DNA from: a virus
Direction: 5' to 3' (one strand)
IMG/VR virus record: IMGVR_UViG_3300044615_001819
Coordinates: 1-50,096 of that record
Length of the DNA: 50,096 nt
The position numbers and the translations under genes were made by a program. Positions within the stretch are counted from its first letter, which is position 1. The number at the start of each line of letters is the position of its first letter. A model generated the notes under the pieces. It made no database searches. It saw nothing but the letters and a program-made list of their open reading frames with translations, and was not told where the DNA came from. Shown here piece after piece: positions 5,925-13,252 of this stretch.

Positions 5925-6416
5925 ATGAGAAAGAAAGACGTTAGAATGAGCAAAGAGGTCGTGGAACAAACCAAAAAATTGTACCAAATCTATAAACTGG
6001 GAGGGGTGTCTGTTAGGACTTTAGCAGAACGGTTCGATATTCCCTGGACTACTTTAAGAGATAGATTTCGTTCCCAATATGGAAAACAGTATACCAAACA
6101 TAGAGCAGATGAAGGGACTGTCCATGCTGTGATTAAAGAACATTTAAGTCGTCTAGAAGGTATTCACTTACGCAGGGCGGCTGAATGGTATCGGAAGAAT
6201 CAAGCAGAACTCCTAATGCAAGCTCTTGAAGACCAAATGAATCCAGGGCAACGACCTAAAGTATATACCGAACGTCGTATGGATTCTGATACCAAAGCTA
6301 TGTGTCGTTTGAACCATGATATAGGGTCTTCTCCTTATTTATCCGATGGTAGGTATGAACCTAAAATCGATGGTGAAGATTCAGACGAACCTTTACCATC
6401 AGACTTTTGGGATTAA
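5925..6416 (+). CDS. Helix-turn-helix protein, possible small terminase subunit
   Basis: Encodes 163 residues. Residues about 25-60 form a typical HTH (LGGVSVRTLAERFDIPWTTL, then RDRF), similar to resolvase/Psq-type DNA-binding domains; a basic helical middle and an acidic C-terminal tail (DGEDSDEPLPSDFWD) follow. It has the phage-type late promoter element, is followed by a good terminator, and lies next to a large repeat-rich non-coding region. This layout would suit a terminase small subunit binding a packaging site, or a regulator. It is not adjacent to TerL, so the assignment is tentative. Confidence 0.6.
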   Translation: MRKKDVRMSKEVVEQTKKLYQIYKLGGVSVRTLAERFDIPWTTLRDRFRSQYGKQYTKHRADEGTVHAVIKEHLSRLEGIHLRRAAEWYRKNQAELLMQALEDQMNPGQRPKVYTERRMDSDTKAMCRLNHDIGSSPYLSDGRYEPKIDGEDSDEPLPSDFWD

Positions 6417-6473
6417 TTGGGTCTAACGGGGTCTAACGGGGTCTGACCCATCCTCAACCCTACCTGACCCCTC

Positions 6474-6498
6474 CTGACCCCTTTGGAAGGGGTTTTTT
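6474..6498 (+). terminator. Intrinsic terminator
   Basis: CCCCTTTGGAAGGGG followed by TTTTTT, about 60 bp after the stop of the HTH gene. Confidence 0.8.
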
Positions 6499-6591
6499 AT
6501 TGTCAACCCCCAGTCTGCCCCGGTTAAGCTGGGGGGTGGTTCAAATGTACTAGACAAAGATGAACTGGGGGGGGTAGGGGGGGGTTCTCTT

Positions 6592-7066
6592 TTTTCAGGG
6601 CGACCCTTCCTATTCCATCCCCCCCAAGTTTGACAGGGCTTAACTGGGTTTGACCCCTAGACCCCCTTTTACCTTGGGTATGAGTATTTATACCTATCCC
6701 TAAAGACATAGTACGGGGTTTGACCCGACCAGACCCCGTTTAACCACTTCCACCCAACCTGACCCAGTTAGCTAAGGGTGGAAGTGGGGGGGTTCTTGGG
6801 TTTTTTTATGGAGACCTCCTTGATTCCACTTGGTCGGATTGGGTTGAATCTGGTTTGACCCTGCCAGCCCCAGCCTAAGCCAACCAGCCCCAGCCATTCC
6901 TTACTAAGGGGGTAGGGGGGTTAGGTTGGTTTTTCAGGGCGACCCCCCTTATTTCATCCCTCCCAAGTTTAACAGGGCTTAACTGGGTTTGACCCCCCAG
7001 ACCCCCTTTTACCTTGGGTATGAGTATTTATACCTATTTCTAAAGACATAGTACGGGGTTTGACCC
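6592..7066. repeat. 135-bp direct duplication
   Basis: 6592-6726 and 6931-7066 share most of their sequence, including TTGGGTATGAGTATTTATAC and AAAGACATAGTACGGGG. The core GGTATGAGTATTTATACC recurs inverted at 7856-7889 within the same non-coding region. Confidence 0.75.
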
Positions 7067-7290
7067 TGCCAGACCAGTCTTAGCCAACCAGTCCCAACTA
7101 TTCTATACTAGGGGGGTAGGGGGGGTTAGGTTGGTTTTTATAACGGACAGTTATAACTCCGCACCTGGTCTGACCTGTTTTAGCCCGGTTCAACCCCAGT
7201 TTAATACATTTGTACTATATAAATCCACAACTGGGGGGGTTCGAGGCATTTTTCACCCCCCTAGTTTCCCCTTTAGACTCAGATGAAACC

Positions 7291-7360
7291 CAGTCTGGCC
7301 ATGTTCAACCCAGTCTGGTCATGTTCAACCCCGTCTGGCCATGCTTAACCCAGTCTGGTA
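7291..7360. repeat. 20-bp tandem repeats (iteron-like)
   Basis: Three and a half exact-period 20-bp units, CAGTCTGG(C/T)C followed by ATG(T/C)T(C/T)AACC, at 7291, 7311, 7331 and 7351. The last unit runs into GTACAAGTGTAC (7358-7369), the same dodecamer as at 4406, 4607 and 4709. A period of two helical turns suggests bound protein. Confidence 0.7.
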
Positions 7361-7583
7361 CAAGTGTACTAAGGGTCTAACAAGTAGGGGGGTTACTTGA
7401 ATCTGAAATTCTCTCCGAACCCCCCCACTTGCCCCCTTAGACCCAGGTGAAACCTAGACAGGACAAGGTTTCCAGGTTGCCCCCTGACTTCCCCTATTAG
7501 GACTTAATTGCCGTTGTTGATGATGGTTAGACCAAGTTTAAAATCTGTCAAAAGTTCAGTGTTTTAAGGGTTGCAAAATATTC

Positions 7584-7600
7584 ACGCCCAAGTTATAATA
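7584..7600 (+). promoter_or_regulatory. Phage-type promoter element with TATAAT
   Basis: ACGCCCAAGTTATAATA: the GCCCAA element is fused to a perfect TATAAT, about 75 bp upstream of a 54-codon frame. Confidence 0.55.
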
Positions 7601-7672
7601 GGGAAAGAGTCTTGAGGTCAAATTATACTCTAGGACAAACATTTAACCTAACCATTTTTAGGAAATGTATAA

Positions 7673-7837
7673 ATGGATACATTTTGGGTCAAACTGGGGC
7701 TTAAGGGACACCAACATCGTCAAACCATTCCAGCATGGGGTTTGCGGGGGATTTGCCAAGTCGAAACTGGAGTAGATAGGGCTAACTGGGAAATTGATGC
7801 CCTGGACATAAAAAACCAAAGCAACCCCCCCACTTGA
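7673..7837 (+). CDS. Possible 54-residue protein
   Basis: An open frame starting MDTFWVKLGLKGHQHRQTIP and ending NQSNPPT. Its amino acid composition looks more protein-like than other frames in this region (Trp, Cys, Gly, balanced charge). A weak GGA lies 9-10 nt before the ATG, and a phage-type promoter element with TATAAT is upstream. It is the only plausible gene between 6417 and 8235; no homologue is recognised. Confidence 0.35.
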   Translation: MDTFWVKLGLKGHQHRQTIPAWGLRGICQVETGVDRANWEIDALDIKNQSNPPT

Positions 7838-7898
7838 TGGGTTAAAACAGGGCTATATCTTTAGAGGTAGGTATAAATACTCATACCTTGTACATAAC

Positions 7899-8043
7899 GG
7901 TTAGTCGAGGGCAGTGCGGGGAGAATTAGTCCTCCCCTGTAGAAAAAACTGACCTACCCCCCCCCCACCCCCCCTAGGAGATGAGAGACTGGTTAGTCGA
8001 AGGCAGTGCGGGGGGAATTAGGTCTCCCCCGTAGAAAAAAACT
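7899..8043. repeat. Twin 52-nt hairpin units
   Basis: 7899-7950 and 7991-8043 share GGTTAGTCGA-GGCAGTGCGGG and GTAGAAAAAA. Each has a central stem, GGGGAG/CTCCCC in the first and a G/C-run equivalent in the second, with compensating differences between arms. Confidence 0.6.
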
Positions 8044-8111
8044 TATCCACCCCCCTACCTACCCCGTTGACGGGTTAACCTAGAAACTCTACGGGGTCGG
8101 GACTTCAGTAA

Positions 8112-8153
8112 CAACTAGGGGGGTTATTTTAGGATTCAGACCCCCCCTAGTTG
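8112..8153. other. Perfect 12-bp stem
   Basis: CAACTAGGGGGG (8112-8123) pairs with CCCCCCTAGTTG (8142-8153) across an 18-nt loop. There is no U-tract, so it is not a standard terminator. Confidence 0.6.
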
Positions 8154-8173
8154 GGAATTTAATACCTAAAACA

Positions 8174-8222
8174 AATAGGGTTTTATCAACTCTAAACAGG
8201 TTAGACATTGATAAAACCTATT
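8174..8222 (-). terminator. Large hairpin terminator after the antirepressor-like gene
   Basis: AATAGGGTTTTATCAA and TTGATAAAACCTATT form a stem of about 15 bp with one bulge, and TCTAA/TTAGA extends it inside. On the minus strand it is followed by TTTGTTTT, just beyond the stop at 8236. Confidence 0.65.
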
Positions 8223-8235
8223 CGCTATGTTAGCC

Positions 8236-8973
8236 TTACTCTAAACCAATTTGTTTGATTTTGCCAATTTCACAAGCCTTTTTGACAGCTTCAAATGGTT
8301 CTAAACCATCTTCAACAATAAATCTGGAAGCTAATTCTTCTGCAAACTTTAGCTCTCTTAAGGCTTCAGTAGGAATATGGTCACGGATAGCTCCTGATTC
8401 CTTAAGTTGATAGTGGTCTTTGGCTTGTTTTGATTTAACGCCTAAGACTAGCCCATTGAGATAGTCTGTAGAATTAGGATAGATGAACTTTTTGTAATTA
8501 GAACTTAGTTCTGGGTTATTTTCCAAATAATATTTGAAAGAGTCAGTTAGGGTGCGACGGGCGATTTTGCTTTCAACTCTGGTTTGGAGACGGTCATTGC
8601 GTTCTTCTTCAGTACGTTGAATATTGAAAGCATGGTCTAAGCGACGTTCTAAAGATTCTACCAAACAGGAAAAAGCTACGGCTTGGCATTTTTTGTTGCC
8701 CAGTTGAGCATAAGCACTTACTATAGTACAAAAGGTCTCCATACCCATAAGTCTAGCTAATGCGTTAGTACCCTCTACATGAACCTTCTCAACAGAAAGA
8801 TTGTCCAGTGCCAGTAAGGGTTTGGCGTATTTTTTACCGGTTGAGTCACCTATAAGAATATCTAATGCTTTGCAACCATTTTGGGACATAGCATAGCTAC
8901 CATCAGGTAATTGATACCCTTCAAGTTGGATGCCGCCTAATTTAATTGTGGCTTTTTTGGCTTTGTTGTTCAT
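8236..8973 (-). CDS. Antirepressor/KilA-N-like regulatory protein
   Basis: Encodes 245 residues from ATG 8973; an upstream in-frame TTG at 9018 lies in the promoter -10. The N-terminal part (KLGGIQLEGYQLPDGSYAMS, then a segment around LARLMGMETF) is of the type found in phage antirepressor or Bro/KilA-N-like proteins frequent in cyanobacterial genomes and phages. A second protein of similar layout is encoded at 44606-45445. The C-terminal half is helical and charged. It probably acts as a DNA-binding regulator. It is expressed from a host-type promoter divergently from the scaffold gene, whose start carries the phage-type element. Confidence 0.65.
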   Translation of the reverse strand: MNNKAKKATIKLGGIQLEGYQLPDGSYAMSQNGCKALDILIGDSTGKKYAKPLLALDNLSVEKVHVEGTNALARLMGMETFCTIVSAYAQLGNKKCQAVAFSCLVESLERRLDHAFNIQRTEEERNDRLQTRVESKIARRTLTDSFKYYLENNPELSSNYKKFIYPNSTDYLNGLVLGVKSKQAKDHYQLKESGAIRDHIPTEALRELKFAEELASRFIVEDGLEPFEAVKKACEIGKIKQIGLE

Positions 8974-9017
8974 AGCTAAATTCCAGTCTGTGAAAAAGAA
9001 TAACAGACCATAAATCA

Positions 9018-9046
9018 ATTATAGCAATTTGTCAATGTTCAGACAA
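9018..9046 (-). promoter_or_regulatory. Host-type promoter TTGTCT-N17-TATAAT
   Basis: On the minus strand TTGTCT (complement of 9041-9046), 17 nt, then a perfect TATAAT (complement of 9018-9023). It drives the gene at 8236-8973. Confidence 0.7.
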
Positions 9047-9080
9047 TGTGAAAAATACGGAAATCCTGACCCCTGTTAGA

Positions 9081-9096
9081 CAATAACGCCCAAAGC
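9081..9096 (+). promoter_or_regulatory. Phage-type promoter element
   Basis: CAATAACGCCCAAAGC, with the extended upstream GACAATAAC shared with the copies at 24684, 34392 and 37929. It lies 37 bp before the scaffold start. Confidence 0.7.
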
Positions 9097-9132
9097 AGAA
9101 AATGTAAACCCAAGTGTACAATTAAAAGAGAT

Positions 9133-9750
9133 ATGACACCGGAAGAAATTAAACTATTATTAGAGGAATCGCAACAGGCGTTTCTATCCCAACTACAAGG
9201 GGAATTGGGAACGCTAAAGGCAGGCATCTTAAGCGAGGTAGACCGAAAAAACAGTGGATTGGCGAGTAGTCTACAAAAATCCTGGGATAAAAAAACCACT
9301 AAAGCACCCGAACCTGAGCCAGAATTAGAAGTGGAAGTGGAGACACCCAAACAGAAACTAAGTCTTCAAGCCCTACAGAAACAGATTGAAGATTTGAAAA
9401 AACAGTCAGAGGAAAAAGACAGAAAAATAGTTGCCAAAGAATTAGAATCCACATTAAATGCAACAATCTCCAAATTTAAACCGCTAGACTTAGGAATTGC
9501 GACCAAAGCCTTTAAGCTACAGTACGAGGATAACTTAGTTTACGAGGATGGTGTAGCCTTTGTCAAAAATGGGGATAATGTGGAAAGTCTGGATGAGGCG
9601 TTAGGAAAATTCCTAGAAACTGATTTCGGTAAAAGTCTATTACCCCCGACATCCAAAGCTCGTGGTGCTGGATTAAAACCCCAAAACAGTAGCCCTGCCC
9701 CCACAGAGGGGAAACGGGACATTCTGGAAGATTTGTTTATTGAGGATTAA
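9133..9750 (+). CDS. Capsid scaffolding protein
   Basis: Encodes 205 residues, immediately ahead of the capsid module. It is highly charged and helical, with a long coiled-coil-like stretch (LQALQKQIEDLKKQSEEKDR, residues about 76-100), a Pro/Glu-rich linker (EPEPELEVEVE) and a disordered Pro/Ser/Thr C-terminal section ending in acidic residues. This composition and position just before the major capsid gene are typical of scaffold proteins that guide procapsid assembly and leave before DNA packaging. No protease domain is visible. A phage-type promoter element precedes it. Confidence 0.75.
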   Translation: MTPEEIKLLLEESQQAFLSQLQGELGTLKAGILSEVDRKNSGLASSLQKSWDKKTTKAPEPEPELEVEVETPKQKLSLQALQKQIEDLKKQSEEKDRKIVAKELESTLNATISKFKPLDLGIATKAFKLQYEDNLVYEDGVAFVKNGDNVESLDEALGKFLETDFGKSLLPPTSKARGAGLKPQNSSPAPTEGKRDILEDLFIED

Positions 9751-9789
9751 GTTAAGGTTAAGAGGGTTCTAAAACAGAACCCTCCCCCC

Positions 9790-10107
9790 CTACCCCAAAT
9801 TACCCCAAACGAGTCCATCATGGGTAGTCAGGCAATATAGAGCCTCGACTACCTTAATTAGTTTTAAAGTCAGAAACGGGGTAAGTTCGGGTAGTTTAGA
9901 GAGGGCAAACAAATCACGAATGATACCATCAAAAGCATTACAACGGATAACAGAAAGACTAACACAGATAGGGTTGTTATAGTCAGAAGAACCTAGTAGG
10001 GCAAGGCGTTCAGCCAATTCATAGGGGGCGGAGTCGAGACCAGAGATAAGGAAAGAAATATTGCAATGGGTCTCAAACTTTTCCAATTCCAACTGAAATA
10101 TACGCAT
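9790..10107 (-). CDS. Hypothetical protein inserted between scaffold and capsid genes
   Basis: Encodes 105 residues on the opposite strand to its neighbours. The ATG is preceded by AGGTG; a longer frame to 10122 begins with TTG and is unlikely. It is helical and aliphatic with a central FDGIIRDLFALSKLPELTPF segment; no domain was recognised. It has its own phage-type promoter element (10134-10144, minus strand), divergent from the one of the capsid gene, so it should be expressed late. This is a small independent unit within the head module. Confidence 0.6.
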   Translation of the reverse strand: MRIFQLELEKFETHCNISFLISGLDSAPYELAERLALLGSSDYNNPICVSLSVIRCNAFDGIIRDLFALSKLPELTPFLTLKLIKVVEALYCLTTHDGLVWGNLG

Positions 10108-10133
10108 CTTAACACCTACCAATATTTAGACTT

Positions 10134-10144
10134 AGATTGAGCGG
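10134..10144 (-). promoter_or_regulatory. Phage-type promoter element, minus strand
   Basis: CCGCTCAATCT followed by AAGTCTA on the minus strand, matching the version at 24684 (CAAACTAAGTCTA). It is 27 bp before the start at 10107 and back-to-back with the capsid element at 10158. Confidence 0.6.
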
Positions 10145-10157
10145 AGTAAAAAGGGGT

Positions 10158-10177
10158 TCGCCCATTTCCTATTATAG
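10158..10177 (+). promoter_or_regulatory. Phage-type promoter element before the capsid gene
   Basis: TCGCCCATTTCCTATTATAG, a slightly divergent element. It leaves a leader of about 85 nt before the capsid ATG, longer than for most other copies. Confidence 0.5.
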
Positions 10178-10264
10178 AGGCGAACTACGGCCTATTGAAC
10201 AGTAGAAACCCTGTGTGGGATAAAACACAAAAGAATCTACTGAAAATAATAGGAAAATTAGAAA

Positions 10265-11311
10265 ATGGCAAAGCTTAATTTAGCAGTAGTCAACACGATT
10301 TTTTCGGAATTGTTGACCAAAGAGGTAAACCGTGAAGCAACCTTCTTGTCGTTGCTGTCGAAGTTACCCGAACGTAAGTCCAATATCCAGTGGTCTGTAG
10401 GAGTTGGTGGAACGCAAGCAACGGGAGTAGCAATTACTGGTTCAGCACCTGCGGCCAGCCAAGACGTAACTATTCCGGCACAGTTACCCATCAATAGTTC
10501 TTCGTTACAATCTACTTTCACCTTGAACTTGAAAGAGATTGAGGAAGCTAAAGAAATGGTTTCCAATGCAGAATTACGTCAGTTGCTGTCTGCACAAATG
10601 CGTAATGCAGTAGACGAACAAGCTACTACTTTAAACCGTAAATTATACAATGGAACCGGTGCGATTTCTGATGGAGGAATCATCGGTCTATCCATTGCGG
10701 CTGGTACTGGAGATTATGCGGGTATTCCTTCAGCGACCTACCCTTTATGGCAAGGACAGGTCGTAGATTGCTGGGATGCCGCCGCCGCCGCCGCCGACAA
10801 ACGCCAAGCCTTAAAAACCGACTTTATGCTGGAATTAGACCGTAAAATCCGCTACCGTCCTGGTCGGTATGACCTAATCCTAACTACCCCTAAAGTCGTT
10901 GAACAATACAAGAAAGTCTTTGAAGCCAATCGTAGCTTCCAAATCATGACTTTTGACGGCAACCGAGTTCCTTTGGTGGACTTAGGATTCAACGTGGCTG
11001 GTTACATGGGAACCCCAATCATCGATGATGTGTATTGTAACCGTACCCGTACTGCGGCTGAATCGGCCATTACCACTGCTCTCGGTACTGATGTTGACGA
11101 AGGTGTAATGTATTTCTTACGTCGTGAAGACTTAACGTTCTATTCCGCACCCGTACAGAACTCGTTTTCGGCTAACGGTGTTTATACCTTAATGCGTCAA
11201 CTGGCTCAAACTAGCTTGTATGTGGACAACTTCGTAGTTGGTTGTATTGCCCAGTTGCAATTAGCCACTCGGAAAAACGTTGGAGTTATCCGTAATATTA
11301 AAGTCGCCTAA
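10265..11311 (+). CDS. Major capsid protein (HK97-like)
   Basis: Encodes 348 residues, the usual size for an HK97-fold major capsid protein. It follows a scaffold gene and ends in a strong terminator. The N-terminal arm is helical (LLTKEVNREATFLSLLSKLP), followed by a long-loop region, a helical spine (EEAKEMVSNAELRQLLSAQM), and the characteristic late segment with a target-site strand (YDLILTTPKVVEQYKKVFE, GTPIIDD). No separate protease or delta domain is seen. An alanine run at about residue 173 is coded by repeated GCC. It forms the shell of the head. Confidence 0.85.
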   Translation: MAKLNLAVVNTIFSELLTKEVNREATFLSLLSKLPERKSNIQWSVGVGGTQATGVAITGSAPAASQDVTIPAQLPINSSSLQSTFTLNLKEIEEAKEMVSNAELRQLLSAQMRNAVDEQATTLNRKLYNGTGAISDGGIIGLSIAAGTGDYAGIPSATYPLWQGQVVDCWDAAAAAADKRQALKTDFMLELDRKIRYRPGRYDLILTTPKVVEQYKKVFEANRSFQIMTFDGNRVPLVDLGFNVAGYMGTPIIDDVYCNRTRTAAESAITTALGTDVDEGVMYFLRREDLTFYSAPVQNSFSANGVYTLMRQLAQTSLYVDNFVVGCIAQLQLATRKNVGVIRNIKVA

Positions 11312-11329
11312 GACTTAATAAACCCTAAA

Positions 11330-11357
11330 TCACCCCTTTAACGGGGGGTGGTTTTTT
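11330..11357 (+). terminator. Intrinsic terminator after the capsid gene
   Basis: CACCCC-TTTAACGG-GGGGTG followed by GTTTTTT. Confidence 0.8.
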
Positions 11358-11428
11358 GTCCTTACCCCACGCCTAAGTGTACGGGAATCCCTACTGAAAG
11401 ACCGTAGATAATGCTGGAAAAATTGGCA

Positions 11429-11434
11429 TATAAT
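11429..11434 (+). promoter_or_regulatory. TATAAT -10 hexamer before 11463
   Basis: Perfect TATAAT, 29 bp before the chosen start. No good -35 at the 17-nt spacing; the matching hexamer is AGATAA. Confidence 0.45.
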
Positions 11435-11462
11435 GGAAGGGAACATACATTATAGGTCAAAT

Positions 11463-12140
11463 ATGGCTATCATTCCAAGCAATCAGACTGAATTACTCGC
11501 TTTCGTTTCCCAAGATGCCAGTGAACAAGGGAATTTGTCAATCCGTGGCGTGGCGAAAATGGTGGGAGTAGACGATATGTCTATCATCCGAGCCTGTAAA
11601 TTTCTAGAGATATACATGGAGGATGAAACTATAAAGCCGTCCGATACCGTTCTACTATTGGATTATTTATCTGAAACAGATAGTACATTATTATCCGAAA
11701 GTTTTGTTAGACGCTTTGGCTTACTGGGTATTTATGCTTCGACAATCCATTTGTTTGATGGGGTGAGTTTAGGACAAGCTTATAAGACAGCCGCACTAAG
11801 TTCTGAGGATTGCCTCAAAGGATTATTTCAGCAAACTAACAAGGGGAAAAGTAAGGTTACAGGCTATATTTATTGGATACAGCAAGCTACAACAGGTTAC
11901 ACAAAGATAGGGGTTAGTGTAGACCCCTATAAAAGACTAAGTTCATTACAAGTGGCATCGCCTACCCGTTTAACCTTAATACATAAAAAGCGGTATAATA
12001 ATTGTGATTTATATGAAATAGAGAAACGTATTCACAGACAATATAAAGAATATCATGTCTTAGGCGAATGGTTTGCGCTACCTCAAGATGTGGTCACTAA
12101 TTTAACTAAGTCCAATAGTAAGTCTAACGGATTAGGCTAA
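11463..12140 (+). CDS. T5orf172/GIY-YIG-type protein with HTH-like N-terminus
   Basis: Encodes 225 residues. An upstream in-frame ATG at 11433 overlaps a TATAAT (11429-11434), so the start at 11463 is chosen. The N-terminal part (LSIRGVAKMVGVDDMSIIRA) looks like the HTH of KilA-N/antirepressor proteins. The C-terminal 90 residues (GYIYWIQQATTGYTKIGVSV, then RLSSLQ, E-K-R-I-H-R-x-Y, GEWF) match the T5orf172/MUG113 branch of the GIY-YIG superfamily. Such fusions occur in phages as regulators or mobile endonuclease-like genes. The host-type -10 suggests it is transcribed outside the late programme despite lying between head genes. Confidence 0.75.
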   Translation: MAIIPSNQTELLAFVSQDASEQGNLSIRGVAKMVGVDDMSIIRACKFLEIYMEDETIKPSDTVLLLDYLSETDSTLLSESFVRRFGLLGIYASTIHLFDGVSLGQAYKTAALSSEDCLKGLFQQTNKGKSKVTGYIYWIQQATTGYTKIGVSVDPYKRLSSLQVASPTRLTLIHKKRYNNCDLYEIEKRIHRQYKEYHVLGEWFALPQDVVTNLTKSNSKSNGLG

Positions 12141-12150
12141 ACTAAACAAA

Positions 12151-12181
12151 ATGGGGAGGGTCTAAAAGCCCTCTTTTTTTT
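12151..12181 (+). terminator. Intrinsic terminator
   Basis: GAGGG-TCTAAAAG-CCCTC followed by eight T, after the stop at 12140. Confidence 0.8.
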
Positions 12182-12224
12182 GTCCTTACCAGTCTTAACA
12201 AAACTTAACATGGGTAAAACCACA

Positions 12225-12237
12225 ACGCTCAAACTAA
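12225..12237 (+). promoter_or_regulatory. Phage-type promoter element (ACGCTCAAACTAA)
   Basis: CTCAA variant of the element, identical over 13 nt to the copy at 37483. It lies 26 bp before the start at 12263. Confidence 0.65.
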
Positions 12238-12262
12238 ATAAAACACCTGCCAAGAGATAAAA

Positions 12263-12622
12263 ATGCTGTTCACACCAGATGAAATATCTAGAATTAAAAT
12301 AGCACTTGGGTATGAAGAATTTCCTAAGTATGAAGCTGATGTGCAGTTCATGCTAGAAGTGATTGAAGACGAAGTGCGCTATAACAGAATCTTATTTCTA
12401 CTGGACAAAGTGGAAGAAATAGATAGTAAAATACAACAATATGTAGAGAAACTCTATGTAGAACAGGTAGAGGGTATAACTTTGAACTATGAAAAAGTGG
12501 TACTGGGATTGAAAAAAGAAGGTCTGCGGAGACTAAAAGAATTGTCTTGGCAGACCAACTTAGATATAAGAAACTCCCCGTTCAAAGGCGGGGAGTCAGG
12601 GTTTAGCTTTGTCGCCTATTGA
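12263..12622 (+). CDS. Hypothetical late protein, possible head-tail connector
   Basis: Encodes 119 residues, mainly helical (YEADVQFMLEVIEDEVRYNR and LLDKVEEIDSKIQQYVEKLY) with a short beta/disordered C-terminus. Helical proteins of this size soon after the capsid gene often act as head completion or connector proteins, and the phage-type late promoter supports a virion role. Sequence evidence for a specific family is lacking. The last codons form a hairpin (CTCCCCG/CGGGGAG, 12575-12597), and the gene overlaps the convergent neighbour by 7 nt. Confidence 0.55.
   Translation: MLFTPDEISRIKIALGYEEFPKYEADVQFMLEVIEDEVRYNRILFLLDKVEEIDSKIQQYVEKLYVEQVEGITLNYEKVVLGLKKEGLRRLKELSWQTNLDIRNSPFKGGESGFSFVAY
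12575..12597 (-). terminator. Hairpin inside the 3' end of a convergent gene
   Basis: CTCCCCG/CGGGGAG stem, followed on the minus strand by TTTCTTAT. It lies just past the stop of the gene at 12616-13065 and probably ends its transcript while coding on the other strand. Confidence 0.45.
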
Positions 12623-13065
12623 GAAAAGGGAGGTAGTTTACAGGTTTCTGTTGTTTTGATTAGGAACTGGAGTTGCTCGGCTTTCATCAAGACATCAGAG
12701 TAGTCTACCCCATCTTGAATATGCCAAGACCAATATTTTAGGTCATCCATGACTTCTTCCAATTCCAATCGGGTAGCGATTTCTGCTTGACGTGCCATGT
12801 CTTTGTCTTCTGGGGGTAGAAATTGTACAGTACCGCCTTTGAAGGGGGGATTCTCGGTAATTAACCAAATTACTTGAGGTACGATACCTGTTTTTATTTT
12901 AGTCCAAGCAAGGTAATACTTTCCTCGGCAAAAAACAACTGCCATATCCCCATTTTGCTTTAACTCAGTCACTTCAAAAATCGCCCCCCCACAAGGTTCT
13001 CCCTCAAAACAATCTTGACCCCGTAGGATGAAGACATCGCCTAATTCGAGAAATCCCTTAGTCAT
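12616..13065 (-). CDS. Hypothetical protein
   Basis: Encodes 149 residues with a strong AAGGAG ribosome-binding site. The N-terminal half is beta-rich and may be an SH3-like or small barrel fold (GDVFILRGQDCFEG, GGAIFEVTEL, MAVVFCRGKYYLAW). The C-terminal half is helical (LELEEVMDDLKYWSWHIQ). No family was recognised. The promoter at 13090-13118 is host-type, so it is probably expressed with the ThyX and sigma genes rather than as a late gene. Confidence 0.65.
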   Translation of the reverse strand: MTKGFLELGDVFILRGQDCFEGEPCGGAIFEVTELKQNGDMAVVFCRGKYYLAWTKIKTGIVPQVIWLITENPPFKGGTVQFLPPEDKDMARQAEIATRLELEEVMDDLKYWSWHIQDGVDYSDVLMKAEQLQFLIKTTETCKLPPFSQ

Positions 13066-13089
13066 ATAAACTCCTTGTTAGTTGTGTTC

Positions 13090-13118
13090 AGTTTAACAGA
13101 TTACAATACCGTTGTCAA
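13090..13118 (-). promoter_or_regulatory. Host-type promoter TTGACA-N17-TAAACT
   Basis: On the minus strand TTGACA (complement of 13113-13118), 17 nt, TAAACT (complement of 13090-13095), upstream of the gene at 12616-13065. The -35 overlaps the stop of a small frame at 13115. Confidence 0.7.
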
Positions 13119-13252
13119 CCCTGGGATGAGGTGAAAAGACAACCCCATCCTTCAGAATCTTTGATGTGCTGTTCTAACCAGTGGTCGAGCAAATCCTCTG
13201 CATCATCCGTTTCCGTCTCAGCCAGAGTAGTCAGGATGTCAAGGTTTTCAAT
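13115..13252 (-). pseudogene. Small frame without a normal start, possibly frameshifted
   Basis: A minus-strand frame of 45 codons (IENLDILTTLAETETDDAED, then LLDHWLEQHIKDSEGWGC) reads like real protein but has no ATG, GTG or suitable TTG. Immediately upstream, in another frame, AGGAG (behind the thyX stop) precedes TTG-ACC-ACG-GAA-AAC-TAG. A one-base change would join them as MTTEN-x-TFIENLD. It may alternatively start at ATT 13252, with AGGA upstream. Confidence 0.4.

Larger units (their letters stand above)
6499..8173. other. Repeat-rich, mostly non-coding region
   Basis: About 1.7 kb with runs of C and G and many local repeats: a 135-bp duplication (6592-6726 and 6931-7066), an inverted fragment of it (7856-7889), 20-bp tandem repeats (7291-7360), twin hairpin units (7899-7950 and 7991-8043) and a 12-bp perfect stem (8112-8153). 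The only plausible gene is a 54-codon frame at 7673. Candidate roles are replication origin, packaging site or non-coding RNA; the sequence alone does not decide. Confidence 0.6.

Noticed and set aside
6524-6709. Minus-strand 61-codon frame in the non-coding region
   Set aside because: Low-complexity Pro/Gly-rich translation of C/G runs. It crosses one edge of the 135-bp duplication and is not kept in the second copy.
7291-7360. Tandem repeats as a CRISPR array
   Set aside because: The 20-bp units are contiguous with no spacers, and no cas gene is present.
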